A DNA stretch of 64,000 bases from Streptomyces alboflavus. Its GTDB lineage: Bacteria; Actinomycetota; Actinomycetes; Streptomycetales; Streptomycetaceae. Positions within the stretch are counted from its first letter, which is position 1. Every line of letters starts with the position of its first letter. This document shows, piece by piece, positions 25,516 through 33,604 of the stretch. A program made the translations under genes and the position numbers. The DNA lies in contig NZ_JNXT01000001.1 in assembly GCF_000716675.1 (NCBI RefSeq), positions 1 through 64,000 of the forward strand, read 5' to 3'. Under the pieces are notes generated by a model, which saw only the letters and a list, made by a program, of their open reading frames with translations, did not search any database and was not told the origin of the DNA.

Positions 25516-26142
25516 ATGACGATCAAGGACACCGCCGAGGAGTGGCAGGTCACGGCGAGCCAGACCCCGTTCGTCGGCAACAAGACCTCGGTGCGCACCG
25601 ACGACGTCGTCATGCCGGACGGCACGGTCGTCCGCCGCGACTACCAGGTCCACCCCGGCTCGGTGGCCGTGCTCGCCCTCGACGACGAGAACCGCGTCCT
25701 GGTGCTCCGTCAGTACCGCCACCCGGTGCGCCACAAGCTCTGGGAGATCCCCGCGGGGCTGCTCGACGTCCCCGGCGAGAACCCGCTGCACGCCGCGCAG
25801 CGCGAGCTGTACGAGGAGGCACACGTCAAGGCCGAGGACTGGCGGGTGCTCACCGACGTCTACACCACGCCCGGCGGCTGCGACGAGGCCGTGCGCGTGT
25901 TCCTCGCCCGTGACCTCTCCGAGGCCGAGGGCGAGCGCTTCGAGGTCTCCGAGGAGGAGTCCGACATGGAGCTGGCCCGGGTGCCCCTCGCGGACCTGGT
26001 GCGCGGTGTGCTCGCCGGTGAGCTGCACAACAACTGCCTCGTCGTGGGTGCCCTGTCGCTCACCGCGGTCCTCCAGGGCGACGGCGTGGACTCCCTGCGC
26101 CCGGCCGACGCGCCGTGGCCCGCACGACCGTTCGAGGCCTGA
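25516..26142 (+). CDS. NUDIX hydrolase (ADP-ribose pyrophosphatase-like)
   Basis: 208 residues. The N-terminal strand region (VRTDDVVMPDGTVVRRDYQV) and the Nudix box GENPLHAAQRELYEEAHV near residues 95-112, preceded by WEIPAGLLDVPG, are those of ADP-ribose/ADP-sugar pyrophosphatases. The metal-binding R-E-L-x-E-E core is intact, but the usual Gly after EEA is His (EEAHV). GGAGG lies 10 nt before the ATG at 25516. Likely a house-cleaning enzyme that hydrolyses ADP-ribose to AMP and ribose-5-phosphate. Located after pyrG as in mycobacteria (Rv1699-Rv1700). Confidence 0.92.
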   Translation: MTIKDTAEEWQVTASQTPFVGNKTSVRTDDVVMPDGTVVRRDYQVHPGSVAVLALDDENRVLVLRQYRHPVRHKLWEIPAGLLDVPGENPLHAAQRELYEEAHVKAEDWRVLTDVYTTPGGCDEAVRVFLARDLSEAEGERFEVSEEESDMELARVPLADLVRGVLAGELHNNCLVVGALSLTAVLQGDGVDSLRPADAPWPARPFEA

Positions 26143-26329
26143 GCGGCGAACGCCCCCCGCGGCCCCGGGTCGCCCGTCCGGCGGCGCGCGGTCTGACGAT
26201 CTCCTGATCCGATCGGGCGACTTGTGGGCCCCGTGCGGCCCGGAACGCGGCAGGGCCTGAACTAGGCTCTGAAAGCGTCCCGACCGGAGTCCCGGCGGGT
26301 TCGTGCGCAGGCGGACGGGAGCGTTACCC

Positions 26330-28459
26330 GTGACGGATCAGGCGGTCGACACGGACGGTTCGGCGAGTGGCGCACCGACGCCAGGCGGCGCGGTCGCCAC
26401 CGCGGACGGCAGCCGATTCGTCGGCCGCCACCGGGAGTTGAAGGAACTCCGCGCCGACATCGACCGCGCGGGACTCGACACCCTCTCCGGCCGCAAGGCG
26501 CCCCGCGCCCGCGTCCTGCTCGTCGCGGGCCGCCCCGGCTCCGGCCGCACCGCCCTCGCCGAGGAGCTCGCCCGGCAGCTCGCCGACGCCTACCCCGACG
26601 GCGTCCTGCGCGCCCGCCTCACCGACCCCGACGGCGCCGCCGTCCCCACCGAGCGCACCGCCCGCGAACTGCTCGACGCGCTCGGCGCGCCCGCGCCCGC
26701 GGGGGCCGACGAGGACGACCTGGCCGGATCCCTGCGCGCCGCCCTCGACGGCCGCCGCGCCCTGCTCCTCCTCGACGACGTCACCGACGGCGAGGGCGGC
26801 GCGCAGGTCGACCCGCTGCTCCCGGACACCCCCGAATGCCTGGTCGTCGCCGTGTCCGCGGGCCCGCTCACCGGCATCCCCGACGTCCGCCCCTGCACCC
26901 TGGGCGGCCTGGACACCAAGGCCGCCCTCGACCTGCTCGCCCGCAGCGCGGGTTCGGTGCGCATCACCGTCGACCCGCGCTCCGCGGAGAGCCTGGTCGA
27001 GGCGTGCGGCGGGAATCCGGCCGCGCTCGTCATCGCGGGCGGCTGGCTCGCCGCCCGCCCCAAGGCCGCCGTCGCCGACCTCGCCAAGCAGGTCAGGGAC
27101 TGCCCGGAGGAGGGCGCCGCGGACTCCGGCCTCGCCCGGGTCTTCCAGCACACCTATGCCGCCCTGCCCGCGCCCGCCGCCCGGATACTGCGTCTGCTCT
27201 CCCTCGCCCCCGCCGGGTACGTCGACCCGCACACCGCGTCGGCGCTCGCGGGCTGTTCGGTGTCCGCGGCCTGCGCCACGCTCGACGACTTCGTCGCGCT
27301 CGGCCTGCTGCGGGCGGTGGCGTCGCCGCTTCCGCAGTACGAGGTACCGGGGTGTCTGGTGCCGCTCCTGCGGGAGTTGACGGAGGCTCAGGACCGGCCG
27401 GGGGAGGTGCAGTTGGCGCGGGCCCGGATGCTGGAGCGGACCGTGCGGCTGCTCCAGTCCTGCCGGGCGGTCACCGAGCCCGACGGCTCGACGGCGCGCA
27501 AGAGACTCGCCGGACTGCCCCGGGCGCTGCGTTTCCCGACCCCGCGCGCCGCCGCCGAGTGGCTGCGGATCCGCCAGCCCGCGCTGCTCGCCGCGGCCCG
27601 GCTCGCGGTCGCGGACGGCGATCTCGACACCCTCGCCCGCCGTCTGATGGCCGCCCTCGCCCGCGCCCTGGTCGCGCACCGGGGCACGCGGGACGCGGCG
27701 CCCGAGCTGTACGCGATCCACCAGCTCGTCCTCGACGTCGCCGAGCGCAGGGACCTGCCGCGGGAGCAGGCCGCCGCGCTCCTGAACCTCGCCGACCTGG
27801 ACGCGCAGACGGGGCGGACGCACGAGGCCCTGGCCCGCTACCGCGCCGCACTCGACCGCGGCCGGGCCGCCGGGGACCCGTACGCGACCGGCCGCGCGAT
27901 GGAATCCGTAGGCGGCGCCTACCAGGAGCTGGGGGACTGGGCGCGCGCCGCCGACTGGTACGGCAGGGCCCTCGCCCAGCGCCTGGCCCGCGACGAGCGC
28001 GCCGACGCCGCCCGCCTGCACGGCCGCATCGCCACCACCCACACCTACGCGGGCCGCTACGGCGAGGCCCTGCGCAACTGGCGCTCGGCCGTCGCGGGCC
28101 TGCGCAAGACCGGCGACGTGGCGGGCCGGGCCCGGGCGCTGAGCGAGATGGCGCGCGTCCAGGAGTACGCGGGGCGGCCCGAGGAGTCCCTGCGCACCTG
28201 CCAGGAAGCGGCCGAATGGGCGCGCGAGGCGGCGGACGTACGCCTCCAGGCGGCACTGCAGGTGCGGCTCGCGGACACCCTGGAGCGGCTCGGGGACCCG
28301 ACCGCCGCCGGGCTGCACCGCGCGGCCGCCGAGCGCATGCTGGGAGGGGAGTTTCCCGAGGTCGCAGGGCCTGCGCCGCAGCATCGGGAAGAACATCACA
28401 ACGAAGATGGACCAGCGGCCTCAGCCTACGAAATCCGTAGTACATCCGGCAAAGATTGA
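26330..28459 (+). CDS. STAND-like P-loop ATPase with C-terminal TPR repeats
   Basis: 709 residues from GTG 26330 (GGGAG at 8 nt); an upstream in-frame GTG at 26303 has no site. After a disordered N-terminus comes FVGRHRELKELR near 28, then AGRPGSGRTALAEEL near 66 in the Walker A position and ALLLLDDVTDGEGG near 145 as Walker B, followed by winged-helix-like segments. From about residue 465 there are TPR units (LNLADLDAQTGRTHEALARYRAALDRG and similar, in parts). The order P-loop/winged helix/TPR is that of STAND signalling ATPases such as AfsR-like proteins, without an N-terminal SARP or HTH domain. The P-loop Lys is replaced by Arg. Function unknown; ends 133 bp before ald. Confidence 0.85.
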   Translation: MTDQAVDTDGSASGAPTPGGAVATADGSRFVGRHRELKELRADIDRAGLDTLSGRKAPRARVLLVAGRPGSGRTALAEELARQLADAYPDGVLRARLTDPDGAAVPTERTARELLDALGAPAPAGADEDDLAGSLRAALDGRRALLLLDDVTDGEGGAQVDPLLPDTPECLVVAVSAGPLTGIPDVRPCTLGGLDTKAALDLLARSAGSVRITVDPRSAESLVEACGGNPAALVIAGGWLAARPKAAVADLAKQVRDCPEEGAADSGLARVFQHTYAALPAPAARILRLLSLAPAGYVDPHTASALAGCSVSAACATLDDFVALGLLRAVASPLPQYEVPGCLVPLLRELTEAQDRPGEVQLARARMLERTVRLLQSCRAVTEPDGSTARKRLAGLPRALRFPTPRAAAEWLRIRQPALLAAARLAVADGDLDTLARRLMAALARALVAHRGTRDAAPELYAIHQLVLDVAERRDLPREQAAALLNLADLDAQTGRTHEALARYRAALDRGRAAGDPYATGRAMESVGGAYQELGDWARAADWYGRALAQRLARDERADAARLHGRIATTHTYAGRYGEALRNWRSAVAGLRKTGDVAGRARALSEMARVQEYAGRPEESLRTCQEAAEWAREAADVRLQAALQVRLADTLERLGDPTAAGLHRAAAERMLGGEFPEVAGPAPQHREEHHNEDGPAASAYEIRSTSGKD

Positions 28460-28472
28460 AGCTTTGAAAGGC

Positions 28473-28500
28473 TGGACAGCGGGAAATCCTTCATTAGACT
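28473..28500 (+). promoter_or_regulatory. Sigma-70/HrdB-type promoter of ald
   Basis: TGGACA (28473-28478) and TAGACT (28495-28500) are separated by 16 nt, close to TTGACA/TATAAT consensus. They lie in a locally AT-richer stretch after the STAND ATPase stop and about 90 nt before the ald start, leaving a leader of about 85 nt. Confidence 0.65.
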
Positions 28501-28591
28501 GGCTCCGCCGCGTGCTTCGTGGTGTCTTCCGATGCGCTCGTTTGCGTACCGGTTTGTACTCCATTGTCCGAACCCCCCAGAGCCAAGGACC

Positions 28592-29716
28592 GTGATCGAC
28601 GTGAAGGTCGGCATCCCCCGCGAGGTCAAGAACAACGAGTTCCGGGTGGCCATCACCCCCGCCGGCGTGCACGAGCTGGTGCGCCACGGCCACCAGGTCG
28701 TCATCGAGCGCAACGCCGGTGTCGGCTCCTCGATCACGGACGGCGAGTACATCGCCGCCGGCGCCGAGATCCTGGAGACCGCCGACGAGGTGTGGGCCAC
28801 CGCCGACCTGCTCCTGAAGGTCAAGGAGCCGATCGCCGAGGAGTACCACCGCCTCCGCAAGGACCAGACGCTCTTCACCTACCTGCACCTGGCCGCCTCC
28901 AAGGAGTGCACGGACGCCCTCCTGGAGTCCGGCACCACCGCCATCGCCTACGAGACGGTGGAGCTGCCCAGCCGCGCCCTGCCGCTGCTCGCCCCGATGT
29001 CCGAGGTCGCGGGCCGCCTGGCCCCGCAGGTCGGCGCCTACCACCTGATGCGCGCCAACGGCGGCCGCGGCGTGCTGCCCGGCGGCGTCCCCGGTGTGGC
29101 CGCGGGCAAGGCCGTCGTCATCGGCGGCGGCGTCTCCGGCTGGAACGCCGCGCAGATCGCCATCGGCATGGGCTTCCACGTGACCCTGCTCGACCGCGAC
29201 ATCAACAAGCTCAAGGAAGCCGACAAGATCTTCGGCACGAAGATCCAGACCGTCGTCTCCAACGCCTTCGAGCTGGAGAAGGCCTGCCTGGACGCCGACC
29301 TCGTCATCGGCGCGGTGCTCATCCCGGGCGCCAAGGCCCCCAAGCTCGTCACCAACGAGCTGGTGTCCCGCATGAAGCCCGGAAGTGTCCTTGTCGACAT
29401 CGCGATCGACCAGGGCGGCTGCTTCGAGGACTCGCGTCCCACCACGCACGCCGAGCCGACCTTCCCGGTCCACAACTCGGTCTTCTACTGCGTCGCCAAC
29501 ATGCCCGGCGCGGTGCCCAACACCTCCACGTACGCCCTGACCAACGCGACGATGCCGTACATCGTCGAGCTGGCGAACCGCGGCTGGGTCGAGGCCCTGC
29601 GCCGCGACCCCGCGCTCGCCCTGGGTCTCAACACCCATGACGGCAAGGTCGTTTACAAGGAGGTCGCCGAGGCGCACGGTCTCGAGCACCTCGAGATCGA
29701 GTCGCTGCTCGGCTGA
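28592..29716 (+). CDS. ald: Alanine dehydrogenase
   Basis: 374 residues. N-terminus KVGIPREVKNNEFRVAITP is diagnostic. Active-site candidates are Lys in DLLLKVKEP near 76 and His in FTYLHLAASKE near 97; the NAD-binding motif VVIGGGVSGWNAAQIA is near 175-190, and DIAIDQGGC near 270. It interconverts L-alanine and pyruvate plus ammonium with NAD. GTG at 28592 is chosen because Streptomyces orthologues begin MIDVKVGIPRE; a GTG at 28601 is an alternative. A sigma-70 promoter lies upstream and a hairpin terminator follows. Confidence 0.95.
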   Translation: MIDVKVGIPREVKNNEFRVAITPAGVHELVRHGHQVVIERNAGVGSSITDGEYIAAGAEILETADEVWATADLLLKVKEPIAEEYHRLRKDQTLFTYLHLAASKECTDALLESGTTAIAYETVELPSRALPLLAPMSEVAGRLAPQVGAYHLMRANGGRGVLPGGVPGVAAGKAVVIGGGVSGWNAAQIAIGMGFHVTLLDRDINKLKEADKIFGTKIQTVVSNAFELEKACLDADLVIGAVLIPGAKAPKLVTNELVSRMKPGSVLVDIAIDQGGCFEDSRPTTHAEPTFPVHNSVFYCVANMPGAVPNTSTYALTNATMPYIVELANRGWVEALRRDPALALGLNTHDGKVVYKEVAEAHGLEHLEIESLLG

Positions 29717-29774
29717 CCGCCACGCCGACCACGGCTTTTCCGTCGGCTCGGGTCAACGGAAGTCGTCAATCTCA

Positions 29775-29814
29775 CGCCCGCGACCGGACCTTGTGAGGGG
29801 TCCGGCCGCGGGCG
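29775..29814 (+). terminator. Terminator-like hairpin after ald
   Basis: A 16-bp stem with one mismatch (29775-29790 with 29799-29814, loop TTGTGAGG). No T-run follows, which is common for Streptomyces terminators. Confidence 0.7.
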
Positions 29815-29959
29815 GTTGGGCGTACACTCGCTCAACTCGCCTTGTACGTAAACATTTGGGCGATTCGTCCACCACGCAAACGCGGCGATGTCATGCAGTG
29901 CGCCCTTGACATCCGGATGTTCCATTGCCGACACATCGGGCCGGGTCCGGCGGATTGTG

Positions 29960-29989
29960 TTGCTGCGGAGTGGTGACACGCCATAGAGT
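29960..29989 (+). promoter_or_regulatory. Candidate promoter of parA operon
   Basis: TTGCTG (29960-29965) and TAGAGT (29984-29989) are 18 nt apart, giving a leader of about 65 nt. A separate TTGACA at 29906-29911 lacks a matching -10 at the usual distance. The remaining intergenic sequence from 29815 shows no gene and no parS palindrome (GTTTCACGTGAAAC type). Confidence 0.5.
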
Positions 29990-30061
29990 CGCCAACCGTC
30001 GGCATGGTGCCACGCTGACCTATCTAGAAATTTCCTGGTCACCAAGGAGGTAAGACGACTT

Positions 30062-31237
30062 GTGAATGAGTCGACATTTGCTCCCGGGGGTGGTCAACCA
30101 GGAATGACTGGACGAGGCCAAGGCCCCGTCGGGCTTCAGGCTGTCGGCTCCGTCGCTGTCCGCACCTTCGAAGCCCGCCAGAGTCCGCAGCCGACACAGT
30201 CAGCACCCCAGAGCATGGATGGCCATCACGTGAACGCCATGGCCGGCGACCGGAGTGGCGAGAACACCACCCCCACCCCCCTCGCCGACTACGAGGAACT
30301 GCCCCAGGGTCACTTCTACGACCCCGACGCGGAGTACGAGCCCGATCCCGAGTACGCGGCCACGCTCGCGCCCGACGCTGCCCGTCAGCGCCGCGAGCGC
30401 ATCGGCCCCACGGGACGGCCGCTGCCGTACTTCCCGATCCCGGGGCCGTTGACCGACCACGGCCCCGCGAAGATCATCGCGATGTGCAACCAGAAGGGCG
30501 GCGTCGGCAAGACCACGTCGACCATCAACCTGGGTGCCGCGCTCGCGGAGTACGGGCGCCGGGTGCTGCTCGTCGACTTCGATCCGCAGGGCGCGCTCTC
30601 GGTCGGTCTCGGTGTGAACCCGATGGAGCTCGACCTCACCGTCTACAACCTGCTCATGGAGCGGGGCATGTCGGCGGACGAGGTCCTGCTGAAGACGGCG
30701 GTTCCCAACATGGACCTGCTGCCCAGCAACATCGACCTCTCCGCCGCCGAGGTGCAGTTGGTCAGCGAGGTCGCGCGCGAGTCCACGCTGCAGCGCGCGC
30801 TCAAGCCGCTGATGGCCGACTACGACTACATCGTGATCGACTGTCAGCCCTCGCTCGGCCTGCTCACCGTCAACGCGCTCACCGCCGCGCACAAGGTGAT
30901 CGTGCCGCTGGAGTGCGAGTTCTTCGCGCTGCGCGGTGTGGCCCTGCTCACCGAGACCATCGAGAAGGTCCAGGAGCGGCTCAACCCCGACCTGGAGCTC
31001 GACGGCATCCTCGCGACGATGTACGACTCGCGCACGGTGCACAGCCGCGAGGTCCTCGCGCGCGTGGTCGAGGCCTTCGACGATCACGTTTACCACACGG
31101 TGATCGGACGGACCGTGCGCTTCCCGGAGACCACGGTCGCCGGTGAGCCGATCACGACGTACGCCTCGAACTCGGTCGGCGCGGCCGCCTATCGCCAGCT
31201 CGCCAGGGAGGTGCTCGCCCGGTGTCACGCCGAGTGA
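30062..31237 (+). CDS. ParA-family ATPase
   Basis: 391 residues. The first ~135 are a Pro/Gln/Asp-rich, probably disordered extension. The ATPase starts at AKIIAMCNQKGGVGKTT with the deviant Walker A near residues 140-152, followed by RVLLVDFDPQGALSVGLG and IVIDCQPSLGLLTVNAL. These are the ParA/Soj motifs. GTG start with AAGGAGG 11 nt upstream. It sits directly before an RHH-like gene, scpA and scpB, as mycobacterial Rv1708 does, so it is the orphan chromosomal ParA rather than the oriC-linked parAB pair. A role in chromosome organisation together with condensin is inferred. Confidence 0.93.
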   Translation: MNESTFAPGGGQPGMTGRGQGPVGLQAVGSVAVRTFEARQSPQPTQSAPQSMDGHHVNAMAGDRSGENTTPTPLADYEELPQGHFYDPDAEYEPDPEYAATLAPDAARQRRERIGPTGRPLPYFPIPGPLTDHGPAKIIAMCNQKGGVGKTTSTINLGAALAEYGRRVLLVDFDPQGALSVGLGVNPMELDLTVYNLLMERGMSADEVLLKTAVPNMDLLPSNIDLSAAEVQLVSEVARESTLQRALKPLMADYDYIVIDCQPSLGLLTVNALTAAHKVIVPLECEFFALRGVALLTETIEKVQERLNPDLELDGILATMYDSRTVHSREVLARVVEAFDDHVYHTVIGRTVRFPETTVAGEPITTYASNSVGAAAYRQLAREVLARCHAE

Positions 31238-31839
31238 GTCTGCCGGGGGCCGACGAACTGTTCCGCACGACCGGGGGGATGGCGCTGCAGGCGTCCACCC
31301 CGCGGCGCCAGGCGAACGGCGAGGCGAGGGTGCCCGCTCCCGCGGGCGAGAGTGACGAGGCGGCCGCCGAGGAGTCCCACGCTCCGCGGGAGGACGCGGG
31401 CTCCCCCGACCACACCGACAGCGCCGAACACTCCGCGGCGGACGCGGAGTCCGGCGCGCCGTCGCGCAGCCGCTCGGCGTCCGGCACGGACGCCGGGAAG
31501 GGCTCCGGGCGGCGCCCGGCGCAGGAAGGTTCTGCCAGCGCCGCCGCGGGCGGCAAGTCCGCGAACGCGTCCGGCGACACGCCCGCGCAGGCGCGGCGCC
31601 GGGCCCGGGCCGCCAACCGGCGGCCCAGCGGGCGTGAGCGGCACGACGAGAAGATCACCGTGTACGTCTCCGCCGAGGAGCTGATGGACCTCGAGCACGC
31701 GCGGCTCGTGCTGCGCGGGGAGCACGGGCTCGCCGTGGACCGGGGGCGGATCGTGCGTGAGGCGGTGGCCGTGGTGCTCGCCGACCTCGAATCGCGGGGG
31801 GACGCGAGCATTCTCGTACGACGGCTGCGTGGGCGGTAG
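31222..31839 (+). CDS. Putative ribbon-helix-helix DNA-binding partner of ParA
   Basis: 205 residues. Residues 1-135 are low-complexity, rich in Ser/Ala/Gly/Glu with a basic patch RRRARAANRRP. The last ~65 residues (DEKITVYVSAEELMDLEHAR, then GLAVDRGRIVREAVAVVLADLE) look like a strand-helix-helix RHH domain: a short beta strand KITVYV, a helix, a GLAVDRGRIV turn and a second helix. The GTG start overlaps the parA end by 16 bp and has GGGAGG 9 nt upstream. Annotated only as hypothetical in relatives as far as I recall; the RHH reading is mine. Confidence 0.65.
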   Translation: MSRRVSLPGADELFRTTGGMALQASTPRRQANGEARVPAPAGESDEAAAEESHAPREDAGSPDHTDSAEHSAADAESGAPSRSRSASGTDAGKGSGRRPAQEGSASAAAGGKSANASGDTPAQARRRARAANRRPSGRERHDEKITVYVSAEELMDLEHARLVLRGEHGLAVDRGRIVREAVAVVLADLESRGDASILVRRLRGR

Positions 31840-31889
31840 CGGTACCTTTCCGCGTAATGCCCTGCCGTTGCCGTTCCCTTGGACCGTGA

Positions 31890-32912
31890 ATGCCGACCGA
31901 CGCCGTACCCGCTGAGTCCCGTCGTCCGCGGCGGGTGCTGGGGCGTGGTGGGGCGGTTTCTTCCCCGAGCCCGCCCCTTCCCGAGACCGGCGGTCTGCCC
32001 CCGGAGCCCCCGGGTGGGGTGCCGGAACAGTCCGACGCCGTCGCCACGGCGGAGGCTCCGGCCGTCGAGGAAGAGCCCGCTGAGCCCGACGAGCCTGACG
32101 ACGGGCGGTTCAAGGTCCGGCTCGCGAACTTCGAGGGGCCCTTCGATCTGCTGCTCCAGCTCATCTCCAAGCACAAGATGGATGTCACCGAGGTCGCGCT
32201 GTCCAAGGTGACCGATGAGTTCATGGCGCACATCCGGAGCATGGGGCCGGACTGGGACCTCGATCAGACGACCGAGTTCCTGGTGGTCGCGGCGACGCTG
32301 CTCGACCTGAAGGCGGCGCGGCTGCTGCCCGCCGCCGAGGTCGAGGACGAGGCCGACCTGGCCCTGCTTGAGGCGCGGGACCTGCTGTTCGCGCGGCTGC
32401 TGCAGTACCGCGCGTACAAGAGAATCGCGGACATCTTCAGCGGGCGGCTCGACGAGGAGGCGCGGCGCTATCCGCGCACCGTCGGCCTGGAGCCGCACCA
32501 CGCCGAGCTGCTGCCCGAGGTCGTCATCAGCATCGGCGCCGAGGGGTTCGCCAAGCTCGCCGTGAAGGCGATGCAGCCCAAGGCGAAGCCGCAGGTCTAC
32601 ATCGACCACATCCACGCCCCGCTGGTGAGCGTGCGCGAGCAGGCCGCCGTGGTCGTGGCGCGGCTCAAGGAGCGGGGCGAGGCGAGCTTCCGCGCCCTGA
32701 TCGAGGAGCTGGGCCCCGACGACACCCTCACCGTCGTCGCCCGCTTCCTCGCCCTCCTGGAGCTGTACCGCGAGAAGGCCGTCGCCCTGGAGCAGGAGGA
32801 CGCCCTCGGCGAGCTGACGGTGCGCTGGACCGGCGGGGACGGCGCGGCGGAGCCGACCGTGACCGACGAGTTCGACCGGGTCCCCGAGCCGGACGAGGAG
32901 AGGAAGCCGTGA
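31890..32912 (+). CDS. scpA: Segregation and condensation protein A
   Basis: 340 residues. After a 72-residue Pro/Glu-rich extension the ScpA core begins FKVRLANFEGPFDLLLQLIS, with KMDVTEVALSKVTDEF and the TTEFLVVAATLLDLKAARLLP helix that binds SMC, and ends with the winged-helix region TLTVVARFLALLELYREKAV. ScpA is the kleisin that bridges the SMC heads in condensin. No clear ribosome site precedes the ATG at 31890, so the start is less sure. Its stop overlaps the scpB start as GTGA. Confidence 0.93.
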   Translation: MPTDAVPAESRRPRRVLGRGGAVSSPSPPLPETGGLPPEPPGGVPEQSDAVATAEAPAVEEEPAEPDEPDDGRFKVRLANFEGPFDLLLQLISKHKMDVTEVALSKVTDEFMAHIRSMGPDWDLDQTTEFLVVAATLLDLKAARLLPAAEVEDEADLALLEARDLLFARLLQYRAYKRIADIFSGRLDEEARRYPRTVGLEPHHAELLPEVVISIGAEGFAKLAVKAMQPKAKPQVYIDHIHAPLVSVREQAAVVVARLKERGEASFRALIEELGPDDTLTVVARFLALLELYREKAVALEQEDALGELTVRWTGGDGAAEPTVTDEFDRVPEPDEERKP

Positions 32913-33592
32913 GCGCAGTGCAGCAGGGGAGCGCTGGGAGCGCTGGGAGCGCCGAGAGCCCCGCGGGAGACCTGCGGGCCGCCGTCGCCGAGCTCGACCT
33001 CAAGCCCGCCCTTGAGGCCGTCCTGATGGTCGTGGACGAGCCCGCGACCGAGGAGCACCTGGCCAAGGTCCTGGAGCGCCCCCGGCGGGCCGTCGCCGAC
33101 GCGCTGCGGGAGCTGGCCGACGAGTACACCGTGCAGGGCCGCGGCTTCGAGCTGCGGCTCGTGGCGGGCGGCTGGCGCTTCTACACCCGGCCCGCGTACG
33201 CCCCCGCCGTCGAGGGCTTCGTCCTGGACGGGCAGCACGCCCGGCTCACCCAGGCGGCCCTGGAGACCCTCGCCGTCGTCGCCTACCGCCAGCCGGTCAG
33301 CCGCTCGCGGGTCTCCGCGGTGCGCGGAGTCAACTGTGACGGGGTCATGCGGACCCTCCTCCAGCGGGGTCTGGTGGAGGAGGCGGGCGCGGAACCCGAA
33401 ACAGGTGCGATCCTGTACAGGACGACGAACTACTTCCTGGAGCGGATGGGCCTGCGCGGCCTGGACGAGCTCCCCGAGCTCGCGCCCTTCCTCCCCGAGG
33501 CGGACGCGATCGAGGCGGACACCCAGGAAGGGGTCCCGTCGTTCGACCCGGACGCACCCGATGCGCCGGGTTACGAGGACGCAGACGACTAA
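32909..33592 (+). CDS. scpB: Segregation and condensation protein B
   Basis: 227 residues with two winged-helix domains: LKPALEAVLMVVDEPATEEH and the second starting LTQAALETLAVVAYRQPVSR near residue 113, followed by VRGVNCDGVMRTLLQRGLVEE. GTG start overlaps the scpA stop by 4 bp, so the two condensin subunits are translationally coupled. The N-terminus has a short duplicated GSAGSAGSA tract from a 9-bp DNA repeat, and the C-terminus is acidic. Confidence 0.94.
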   Translation: MSAVQQGSAGSAGSAESPAGDLRAAVAELDLKPALEAVLMVVDEPATEEHLAKVLERPRRAVADALRELADEYTVQGRGFELRLVAGGWRFYTRPAYAPAVEGFVLDGQHARLTQAALETLAVVAYRQPVSRSRVSAVRGVNCDGVMRTLLQRGLVEEAGAEPETGAILYRTTNYFLERMGLRGLDELPELAPFLPEADAIEADTQEGVPSFDPDAPDAPGYEDADD

Positions 33593-33604
33593 GACGGACA
33601 TTTG

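Noticed and set aside
29815..30061. parS site for ParB near parA.
   Set aside because: No GTTTCACGTGAAAC-type palindrome here; this ParA is not the oriC-linked one.
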